From NCBI GenBank assembly GCA_026400355.1, contig JAPLPE010000011.1, positions 1 through 33,600 on the forward strand: a DNA stretch of 33,600 nucleotides, written 5' to 3'. The notes beneath the pieces were generated by a model, which ran no database searches, had not been told where the DNA came from, and saw only the letters and a list, made by a program, of their open reading frames with translations. This document shows, piece after piece, positions 13,901 to 20,064 of the stretch. The translations under genes were made by a program, and so were the position numbers. Source of the stretch: Rhodobacterales bacterium (GTDB lineage Bacteria; Pseudomonadota; Alphaproteobacteria; Rhodobacterales; Rhodobacteraceae). How positions within the stretch are numbered: position 1 is the first letter of the stretch; the number at the start of each line of letters is the position of its first letter.

Positions 13901-16734
13901 CCCGCGCCACCGTTCAGCGTGTCGTTGCCGTCGCCGCCCAGCAGCGTGTCGTTCCCTTCGCCGCCAAAGAGCGTGTCGTTGCCGGACGCGCCGTCAATGA
14001 CGTTGGCGTTCGTGTCGCCGGTCAGGCTGTCGCCCTGGGCAGAGCCGGTCAGGTTCTCGAAGCCGGTGATCGTGTCGCCGGTCGCATCGCCCCCCGTTGC
14101 CGTGTTCAGGGAAAGGTTGACGGTCACGCCCGCTGTCGAGCCCGCGTAATCCAGCGTATCGGTCCCGAGGCCACCGTTCAGACTGTCACTGCCTGCGCCA
14201 CCGTTCAGCGTGTCGTTGCCGTCGCCGCCCAGCAGGGTGTCATTTCCGGCACTGCCAAAGAGCGAGTCGTTGCCGGTCCCGGCGTCGATGACGTTGGTGT
14301 TCGCATCGCCGGTCAGGCTGTCGCCCAGGGCGGAGCCGGTGATATTCTCGAAGCCGGTAATCGTGTCGCCGGTCGCATCGCCCCCTGTTGCCGTGTTCAG
14401 GGCGAGGTTGACGGTCACGCCCGCTGTCGAGCCCGTGTGATCGAGCGTGTCGATGCCGGTGCCGCCGTTCAGACTGTCACTGCCTGTGCCGCCATTCAGG
14501 ATGTCGTTGCCGTCGTCGCCCAGCAGGGTGTCGTTTCCGGCACCGCCAAAGAGCGTGTCGTTGCCGCTGCCACCAGAGACAGTGTCATCGCCTGCCGCGC
14601 CGTCAATGACGTTGGTGTTCGCGTCACCCGTCAGGCTGTCGCTCTGGGCGGACCCGGTGATGTTCTCGATCGCAGTCAGCGTGTCACCGGCCGCATCACC
14701 CGTCGTACCAGTACCCGTGGTGAGGCTGACGGTGACGCCGGTCGCGGACCCGGTGTAGTCGGCGGTGTCGGTGCCAAGGCCGCCGTTCAGGCTGTCACTG
14801 CCTGCGCCGCCGATCAGCATGTCATTTCCGTCGCCGCCCAGAAGGGTGTCGGTGCCGGCACCGCCAAAGAGCGTGTCGTTGCCGGACGCACCGTCAAGCA
14901 CGTTGGTGTTCGCGTCACCCGTCAGGCTGTCGCCCTGTGCGGAACCGGTCAGGTTCTCGAAGCCGGTGATCGTGTCGCCGGTCGCGTCGCCCCCCGTTGC
15001 CGTATTCAGGGCAAGGTTGACGGTCACGCCCGATGTCGAGCCCATGTAATCCAGAGTGTCGGTGCCGGTTCCACCGTTCAGGCTGTCACTTCCCGCACCG
15101 CCATTCAGCGTGTCGTTGCCGTCGCCACCAAAGAGCGTGTCGGTGCCGTCGCCGCCAAAGATCGTGTCGTTGCCGACCGCACCGTCAATGACGTTGGCGT
15201 TCACATCGCCAGTCAGGCTGTCGCCCTGACCCGAACCGGTCAGGTTCTCGATGGCCGTCAGCGTGTCGCCGGTTGCATCGCCTGCCGTACCAGTGCCGGT
15301 CGTGAGGCTGACAGTCACGCCAGTCCCGGACCCGCTGTAGTCGGCGGTGTCCGTGCCAGTGCCACCGTTCAGCGTGTCATTGCCGTCACCGCCCAGCAGC
15401 GTATCGTTTCCGGCACCGCCAAAGAGCGTGTCATTGCCTGCCGCGCCATCAAGGACGTTGGTGTCAATGTCTCCGGTCAGGCTATCGGCCTGGGCCGAAC
15501 CCGTCGCATTTTCAAATGCAGTGATCGTGTCGCCGGACGCATCGCCCCCTGTTGCCGTGTTGAGGGCAAGGTTGACGGTCACGCCCGCTGTCGAGCCCGT
15601 GTAATCCAGCGTGTCGGTGCCGAGACCGCCGTTCAGGCTGTCGCTGCCGACGCCACCGTTCAGCGAGTCGTTGCCGTCACCGCCCAGCAGCGTGTCAACC
15701 CCGGACCCGCCAAAGATCGTATCGTTGCCGGACGCGCCGTCAAGGACGTTGGTGTTCGCGTCACCCGTCAGGGTGTCGCCCAGGGCGGAGCCTGAAGCGT
15801 TTTCAAAAGCAGTGATCGTGTCGCCGGTCGCATCGCCGCCCGTTACAGTGCCAAGGCCGAGGTTGACGGTCACGCCCGTTGTCGAGCCCGTGTAATCGAT
15901 CGTGTCAGTCCCGAGGCCGCCATTCAGGCTGTCATTGCCTGCGCCGCCGTTCAGGACGTCGTTGCCGTCGTCGCCCAGCAGGGTGTCGTTTCCGGCACCG
16001 CCAAAGAGCGTGTCGTTGCCGCTGCCACCAAAGAGGAAGTCGTTACCTGCCGCGCCGTCCAGGACGTTGGCGTTCGTGTCACCCGTCAGGCTGTCGCCCT
16101 GGGCCGAACCCGTAGCATTTTCAAAACCGGTGATCGTATCGCCTGTCGCGTCGCCGCCGGTTGCCGTATTCAGCGCAAGGTTGACTGTCACGCCTGCTGC
16201 CGAGCCCGCATAATCCAGCGTGTCGGTGCCAGTGCCGCCGTTCAGACTGTCACTGCCCACACCGCCATTCAGCGTGTCGTTGTTGTCGCCGCCCAGAAGG
16301 GTGTCGTTCCCGGTGCCGCCAAAGAGCGTGTCGTTGCCTACTTGGCCCAGCAGTGTGTCGTTGCCGGTACCGCCAAAGAGCGAGTCATCGCCTGCCGCAC
16401 CGTCAAGGACGTTGTTGTTCGCGTCACCCGTCAGGCCATCGTCCTGGGCAGAGCCAGTCAGGTTCTCGATCGCAGTCAGCGTGTCACCGGCGGCATCACC
16501 CGTCGTACCAGTACCCGTGGTGAGGCTGACGGTGACGCCAGTCCCGGACCCGGTGTAGTCGGCGGTGTCGGTGCCAAGACCGCCGTTCAGGCTGTCGTTG
16601 CCTGCGCCGCCATTCAGCGTATCGTTCCCGGCGCCACCGAACAGAGTGTCGTTGCCAGCAAGACCAGAGATGTTGTCCGTCGTTGTGGTGCCGGTGAGCG
16701 TGTCATTGCCGGTCGTCCCGTCGATCGTAGCCAT
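10999..16734 (-). CDS. Giant RTX calcium-binding repeat protein, probably type I secreted
   Basis: The 1911-residue protein starts at ATG 16734 (GGTGGAG seven bases upstream). It is almost wholly made of RTX nonapeptides (GGxGxDxLx; e.g. GGAGNDTLNGG), which form Ca-binding beta-rolls. The N-terminal half has ten long modules. In each, an RTX block alternates with a ~60-residue linker of the type DYTGSTAGVTVNLALNTA, then GDTITGFEN. The middle is less regular. Near the C-terminus are three modules with GNDTFLVDSVADVV and VTYTLATGVENLTLTG. The end, VTSADFFVI after QFGIMAKGLA, resembles C-terminal type I secretion signals. There is no Sec signal. No protease, lipase or toxin domain is visible, so it may be an adhesin or surface-layer-like protein. 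No type I secretion genes are in the window. Confidence 0.9.
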   Translation of the reverse strand: MATIDGTTGNDTLTGTTTTDNISGLAGNDTLFGGAGNDTLNGGAGNDSLNGGLGTDTADYTGSGTGVTVSLTTGTGTTGDAAGDTLTAIENLTGSAQDDGLTGDANNNVLDGAAGDDSLFGGTGNDTLLGQVGNDTLFGGTGNDTLLGGDNNDTLNGGVGSDSLNGGTGTDTLDYAGSAAGVTVNLALNTATGGDATGDTITGFENATGSAQGDSLTGDTNANVLDGAAGNDFLFGGSGNDTLFGGAGNDTLLGDDGNDVLNGGAGNDSLNGGLGTDTIDYTGSTTGVTVNLGLGTVTGGDATGDTITAFENASGSALGDTLTGDANTNVLDGASGNDTIFGGSGVDTLLGGDGNDSLNGGVGSDSLNGGLGTDTLDYTGSTAGVTVNLALNTATGGDASGDTITAFENATGSAQADSLTGDIDTNVLDGAAGNDTLFGGAGNDTLLGGDGNDTLNGGTGTDTADYSGSGTGVTVSLTTGTGTAGDATGDTLTAIENLTGSGQGDSLTGDVNANVIDGAVGNDTIFGGDGTDTLFGGDGNDTLNGGAGSDSLNGGTGTDTLDYMGSTSGVTVNLALNTATGGDATGDTITGFENLTGSAQGDSLTGDANTNVLDGASGNDTLFGGAGTDTLLGGDGNDMLIGGAGSDSLNGGLGTDTADYTGSATGVTVSLTTGTGTTGDAAGDTLTAIENITGSAQSDSLTGDANTNVIDGAAGDDTVSGGSGNDTLFGGAGNDTLLGDDGNDILNGGTGSDSLNGGTGIDTLDHTGSTAGVTVNLALNTATGGDATGDTITGFENITGSALGDSLTGDANTNVIDAGTGNDSLFGSAGNDTLLGGDGNDTLNGGAGSDSLNGGLGTDTLDYAGSTAGVTVNLSLNTATGGDATGDTITGFENLTGSAQGDSLTGDTNANVIDGASGNDTLFGGEGNDTLLGGDGNDTLNGGAGSDSLNGGLGTDLIDYSTSSFDISVNLNAGVVSGGEGNGDTIAGIEGAIGSAFDDFFVGDINNNRFFGGDGGDSFDGGTGNDALFGGDGNDRLIGGAGADTLDGGAGIDVADYSASTGVAITVNLSTGAGIGGDAQGDELTSIESVTGTGQSDSLTGNTADNMLDGGNGNDTLSGGEGNDTLYGGMGNDTIFGGAGADYIDGGDGIDSISFASSSVAVTIDLIGGPSAGGEAEGDMISGIESVTGSSFNDMLLGSDAASTMWGGAGDDRIYGGFEVDVLYGGDNNDTISGGQGADSLFGGNGTDTLDYTYAWGSVTVNLATSTGTDNDAEGDVFSLFENLAGSGYDDHLTGDNNANRIEGNAGFDSIFGGGGNDTLIGGDDTDKLSGGAGSDTLNGGAGLDYAVYTGSAAVTVNMSTGLVSGGDAAGDIYIGIEGVVGSENGDTLIGDTAFNLLWGEGGNDTIDGGAGDDDLRGGDGDDVILGGAGNDAMLGGAGLDTMDYSASSAAVTASLTGSYGVGGTAEGDEIFEFEALIGSGFNDVLTGNSFANSLYGGGGNDSVYGGSGNDRLDGGTGNDRMEGGSGNDTFLVDSVADVVFELREGGGTDLVLSAVTYTLATGVENLTLTGAASINGNGNEDVNVLIGNNSANTLSGFGGNDTLSGADGNDRLDGGAGNDRMDGGSGNDTFLVDAVADVVIELAGEGTDLVSSTVTYTLATEVEDLTLTGTASINGTGNETANVLIGNIAANTLSGLDGNDTLSGADGNDRLDGGAGIDRMEGGSGNDTFVVDSTSDIVVELNGNGTDTVESSVNYTLGAFMENLMLTGTAALSGTGNDLANTIIGNSGGNTLNGGLGSDTLTGGVGSDHFLFDTALGTSNIDRITDYDVVADTIRLENAVFTALTNGALASTAFVANTSGNAADGTDRIIYETDTGKLFYDMDGTGAAAKVQFGIMAKGLAVTSADFFVI
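13886..16590 (-). repeat. Ten RTX modules whose lengths change in 27-bp steps
   Basis: The anchor TTCAG inside the NGG-encoding motif occurs at 16586, 16241, 15923, 15632, 15368, 15077, 14786, 14468, 14177 and 13886. The intervals are 345, 318, 291, 264, 291, 291, 318, 291 and 291 bases. Every interval is 264 plus a whole multiple of 27, i.e. modules differ by whole nine-residue RTX units. This points to expansion and contraction by recombination or slippage between units. It also makes the region prone to assembly error. Confidence 0.93.
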
Positions 16735-16910
16735 CGTCCATCTCCACCTTTGCTTGATGCTGAACAGATTCGTCCAGCGACAGGTATGACCGGTGTGTTA
16801 AGGGACGACTGTGGTCAGGATGGGGCCCAATAAAGGCGAAAAGTGGACAGCACTGTCCTGTTCTATGTTGCCTCTGCAAGGGGCTAACCAAACGAGCAAG
16901 TCAGGTTGGC
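16735..16910. promoter_or_regulatory. Upstream region of the RTX gene
   Basis: 176 bases separate the RTX start from the stop of the SDR gene that reads in the same direction. It must carry the RTX promoter and ribosome-binding site. No clear boxes or terminator hairpin were found. Confidence 0.35.
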
Positions 16911-17645
16911 TCAGGTGATGAGATAGCCGCCGTCGACGACGAGGATGGAACCAGTAACAAAGCAGGCGATGGGCGAGGCAAGATAGATCGCGCCGCCTGC
17001 AATGTCCTCGGGTGTGCCCCACCGTTTGAGGGGCGTTCGGGCCATGATCGGGTCGTTGCGGGCGGGGTCGTCGCGGAGGGCCTGGGTCAGAGGTGTGGCG
17101 ATCCAGCCGGGCGCGATGGCGTTGACGCGGATACCGTCGAGGGCAAAGGCGATGGCCAGCGACTTTGTCAGTTGGGCGATGCCACCTTTCGAGGCGGAAT
17201 AGCCGGGGACAAGGCCGCCGCCCTGAAAGGCGAGCATGGAGGCCATGTTGAGGATGCTGCCCCTGCTTGCCCCAAGGAGCGGGCGGGCGGCGGTGGCGGC
17301 GCGCATGGCGCCAGTGAGGTTGACGTCGAGCACCTGTGCAAAGACGTCGGGATCGAGTTCGGCACCGCGCCGGATGATGCCGGCGCAGTAGATCAGGTGG
17401 TCGAGGCGGGTGAGCGTGGCAAAGTGGGCCGCGATCGCGGCGGGGTCGCAGACGTCCAGTATTCTGGCAGCAATGCCGGGATTGGACGTGCGAAAGGTGG
17501 CGGCTTCGGCCTCGGACGCGCCGGTGACTGTGACCTTCGCGCCTTCGGCGTGGAAGGCGCGGGCAATGCCTTCACCGATGCCCGAGGTGCCGCCAATCAC
17601 GAGTACCTCGTGGCCCCGGAAACAGTCTGTAGGCCAGAACCCCAT
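16911..17645 (-). CDS. Short-chain dehydrogenase/reductase (SDR)
   Basis: Starting at ATG 17645, four bases after the cupin stop, the protein has 244 residues, the classical SDR size. The longer in-frame start would run through the cupin gene and is rejected. The cofactor loop is GGTSGIG (18-24). NVNL-type and NMAS motifs follow, with catalytic S136, Y149 and K153 (YSASK). The C-terminus DGGYLIT is typical of 3-oxoacyl-ACP-reductase-like and sugar-acid dehydrogenases. It is the last gene of the left arm of the sugar-acid locus and may oxidise a hydroxyl of a keto-deoxy sugar acid or an aldonate. The substrate is inferred only from context. Confidence 0.92.
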   Translation of the reverse strand: MGFWPTDCFRGHEVLVIGGTSGIGEGIARAFHAEGAKVTVTGASEAEAATFRTSNPGIAARILDVCDPAAIAAHFATLTRLDHLIYCAGIIRRGAELDPDVFAQVLDVNLTGAMRAATAARPLLGASRGSILNMASMLAFQGGGLVPGYSASKGGIAQLTKSLAIAFALDGIRVNAIAPGWIATPLTQALRDDPARNDPIMARTPLKRWGTPEDIAGGAIYLASPIACFVTGSILVVDGGYLIT

Positions 17646-17649
17646 AGCG

Positions 17650-18177
17650 TCAGCGGATGAACTGGTCGGCGTAGCCGGCGCCAAGGCCAACGGCTTCGAA
17701 ATGCTTGCGGCACATGTCAATCTTCGTGAACACGTCCTCGTACCCCAGCGGTTTGCCCCAAGGATCGACGTAGTACATGATGCCGTTGACCTGGAAAAAG
17801 GTTATCATCTCTTCGACCCCATCAGGAACGACAAGGGTATGAGTTTCGCCTGGGGGTTCGAAGACGTATGATCCTTCTTCAGCCATCCAGTCGTGTTCGA
17901 GATAATGCCAGCGCCCTTTGAGCACGAAGCCATGGACGGACTGCGGGTGGCGGTGGCGCGACAGGACGCCGGCCTTTCGGACCTTGAGCAGGTTCATCCA
18001 GTAGCCCTGACTGCGGTTGAGGCAGAGCGGGCGGAACCAAACGTTTTCGGCCTGCGGCACCCAGAGGCGGTCATCATCCGGGATGGCCTTGGGAATCACG
18101 ATTTCGGGCAGGGCGTCTGCGGGAAATGGAAGCTGGTAGGGCATGCGGGGGTTCAGGTCGGGGGATTCGAGAGGCAT
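17650..18177 (-). CDS. Cupin-domain protein, dihydroxyacetophenone dioxygenase-like
   Basis: The 175-residue protein starts at ATG 18177, with AAGGAG seven bases upstream. A single cupin barrel is visible: LSRHRHPQSVHGFVLKGRWH carries the first metal-binding motif (H75, H77 and possibly H82 in place of the usual Glu), and PPGETHTLVV the second (H113). The layout resembles proteins annotated as 2,4'-dihydroxyacetophenone dioxygenase-like, but such names are often only family labels. Between an enolase-superfamily dehydratase and an SDR, a role as sugar-acid isomerase, lactonase helper or sensor is equally possible. Cytoplasmic, metal-dependent. Its stop lies four bases before the SDR start. 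Confidence 0.8.
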   Translation of the reverse strand: MPLESPDLNPRMPYQLPFPADALPEIVIPKAIPDDDRLWVPQAENVWFRPLCLNRSQGYWMNLLKVRKAGVLSRHRHPQSVHGFVLKGRWHYLEHDWMAEEGSYVFEPPGETHTLVVPDGVEEMITFFQVNGIMYYVDPWGKPLGYEDVFTKIDMCRKHFEAVGLGAGYADQFIR

Positions 18178-18286
18178 CAGGCGACTCCTTGGCCGGACTT
18201 GGGGCGTTGGGCGTTTGGACGGGCGCTGGCGCGCGCCCTTCAAATAAGCATACAGGCGTAATCGCTAAGAACCCCGTGGCGAATCG

Positions 18287-19483
18287 TCATGCGAAGAAAT
18301 CTGTATCTTGGGGAAGAAGATAGCGGGCAGCCCTATCGGGATTGAGGTCCACGCCCATGCCGGGGCGGTCAGGGACGTTGATCATGCCGTTCCGGACGGT
18401 CAGATCCGACAGGCCATCTACGATGTCGTACCACCACGGCGTGCTGCCGCTGGGATATTCGAAGGCGATGAAGTTGGCAGGCAAAGTGGCACAGACCTGC
18501 ACGAGGGCGCCGAGGCCGAGGAGCCCGTTGCCCGTGCCGTGTGGGGCGATCAGGATCCCATGAAGATGGGCGTATTCGGCGATCCATTTCAACTCGGCGA
18601 TGCCTCCCACGTCGCAGGGGTCGGGGCCAACGATATCGACCGCGCGGCGTTCGATCAGGTCCTTGAAATTCTGCCGGAGGTATATTTGCTCGCCCGTGTG
18701 GATCGGGATCGAAGTGGCCTGCGTCAGGTCGCGATAGACGTCCGCGTTGACGTAGGGAATGTAGTCGCCGGTCAGCATGTCTTCCAGCCAGATGAGGTTA
18801 TAGGGCTCGACTGCCTTGGCGAAACGGATGGCGTCGGTGACGGTCCAGCCCGGGCCGCAGTCGAGTGCGAGACCAACCTTGTCTCCCAGAACCTCTTTCA
18901 TCGCGATAACGCAATCGATGACGTGGTTGAGGCCGCGTTCCGTCATCAGGCCGGAATCGAGCGCGCCGTGGAAGACGCCGGATACTGGGTCGCCATAGGT
19001 GAAATCGGGGAATTCACGCTTCTGGGCCGAGTGGAAGGCCACGCCATGCTTGATAATGGTGAAACCTTCGGGAAGAGCCATCATCCGCTTGCATTCGGCG
19101 GCGTAGTGTTCCGGGTTCGAGCCGCCCATGTGCACGCGAAGAGAGCCGTTGTAAGTGCGGACCTGATCGCGGACCTTGCCACCAAGGAGTTTGTGGACCG
19201 GCACTCCGGCCGACTTGCCCGCAATGCCCCAGAGAGCCATTTCAATGACGCTCACGGCGGATCCGTAGGGCTTGAAGGCGCCGCGCTGGCGGATTCGGAG
19301 CATGCAGCGTTCGACATCGGTCGGGTCCATCCCGATAAGCGCTTCGCGGAGGTTGATGATGTAGGGCTTGAGGTAGGGCTTGTACTGCTCGACCTCGCCA
19401 TAGCCGCTGATGCCTTCGTCAGTGACGATGCGGACGATGGGGTTGTTACCGATGACGGCGCATTTCAGGTCAGTAATCCTCAT
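18287..19483 (-). CDS. Mandelate racemase/muconate lactonizing enzyme family dehydratase
   Basis: The 398-residue protein starts at ATG 19483 (GGGGGAAGAG upstream). The longer open frame upstream is non-homologous and rejected. N-terminal capping domain: MRITDLKCAV and RIVTDEGISGYGEVEQY. Barrel metal ligands: D208 (GLALDCGPGW), E234 (WLEDML) and E265 (HTGEQ). Candidate catalytic residues are K145 (TIIKHG) and H315 (IAPHGTGNG). Members remove the alpha-proton of a carboxylate. In a sugar-acid locus the usual outcome is dehydration to a 2-keto-3-deoxy acid. It is the first gene of the minus-strand arm and divergent from the transporter operon. The substrate is not predictable by eye. Confidence 0.92.
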   Translation of the reverse strand: MRITDLKCAVIGNNPIVRIVTDEGISGYGEVEQYKPYLKPYIINLREALIGMDPTDVERCMLRIRQRGAFKPYGSAVSVIEMALWGIAGKSAGVPVHKLLGGKVRDQVRTYNGSLRVHMGGSNPEHYAAECKRMMALPEGFTIIKHGVAFHSAQKREFPDFTYGDPVSGVFHGALDSGLMTERGLNHVIDCVIAMKEVLGDKVGLALDCGPGWTVTDAIRFAKAVEPYNLIWLEDMLTGDYIPYVNADVYRDLTQATSIPIHTGEQIYLRQNFKDLIERRAVDIVGPDPCDVGGIAELKWIAEYAHLHGILIAPHGTGNGLLGLGALVQVCATLPANFIAFEYPSGSTPWWYDIVDGLSDLTVRNGMINVPDRPGMGVDLNPDRAARYLLPQDTDFFA

Positions 19484-19598
19484 TGCTCTTCCCCCGTAGG
19501 AGCAGGCCGATAGCGGACCGCCCTCCCCTGCCTCGTGCTCCTCCGAGGGAACCCTTGGCAGGCCGGGGGATGGCGTCAACGACGCGGCTTTGCAAGTC

Positions 19599-19618
19599 GC
19601 GCAATTTGCGTAATCACA
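19599..19618 (+). promoter_or_regulatory. Candidate operator, copy A
   Basis: GCGCAATTTGCGTAATCACA. The last 14 bases recur exactly at 19801-19814. The first 12 bases match 19949-19960 at 11 of 12 positions. CGCAATTTGCG is a short palindrome. The site lies 116 bases before the leftward dehydratase gene. Confidence 0.55.
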
Positions 19619-19794
19619 GAAATTTTCTTTACCGATCAAGAGCCCGGCGGCGTCTTTTCCTCATCGAACCGTTTCGAAGCGAGCATTCTGCGTGGTCAGG
19701 GAAAGCGGCCAAGAAGCAATCCCCGAATGCCACAGGCTTTCGGGGCAGATCCCGACTGCACAAGACAAGAGTATAAAGAAGCATTCTCGGCTTC

Positions 19795-19814
19795 CGTAAT
19801 TTTGCGTAATCACA
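19795..19814 (+). promoter_or_regulatory. Candidate operator, copy B
   Basis: CGTAATTTTGCGTAATCACA. It shares TTTGCGTAATCACA with copy A, in the same orientation and 196 bases away, near the middle of the control region. Confidence 0.55.
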
Positions 19815-19948
19815 AGGAGTTGCAGATTGACAGAGCGAGTTTCGCGTGATGAGTTGTTCGCAATGGGCACCAAGAAAGCCTGTTCGGGAGGAGTGCCAGA
19901 CCGCAGAGAACAGCGAACGTGTTGGGATCAACCGTTTTGATGGCCTTT

Positions 19949-19960
19949 GCGCAATTGGCG
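19949..19960 (+). promoter_or_regulatory. Candidate operator half, copy C
   Basis: GCGCAATTGGCG differs from the first 12 bases of copy A at one position. It contains the palindrome TTGCGCAA when one adds the two bases before it. It lies about 105 bases before the binding-protein gene. Confidence 0.35.
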
Positions 19961-20064
19961 AAAGAACAGACGACCGAGTGGCCTAGAGCAGCGGACCGGC
20001 AAGCCCGGGCCGCGATGCGATAGTCGAAGCTGCACGACCAACAAGGTCTGGGAGGACTTTAAGA

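Larger units (their letters stand above)
19484..20064. promoter_or_regulatory. Divergent control region of the sugar-acid locus
   Basis: 581 bases without a credible gene separate the divergent starts at 19483 and 20065. It holds two copies of TTTGCGTAATCACA and a third related site (separate entries). The ribosome-binding site GGAGGACT (20051-20058) for the binding-protein gene lies at its right end. The layout fits joint control of both arms by one regulator, which is not encoded in this window. Confidence 0.65.

Noticed and set aside
14437-15795. A 452-codon open frame on the plus strand opposite the RTX gene
   Set aside because: It mirrors the repeats of the RTX gene. Its length comes from the codon bias of GGxGNDTL repeats read backwards, and it has no ribosome-binding site or family resemblance.
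10999-16734. Regular short repeats suggestive of CRISPR
   Set aside because: The repeats are in frame, code for RTX nonapeptides, and have no unique equal-length spacers.
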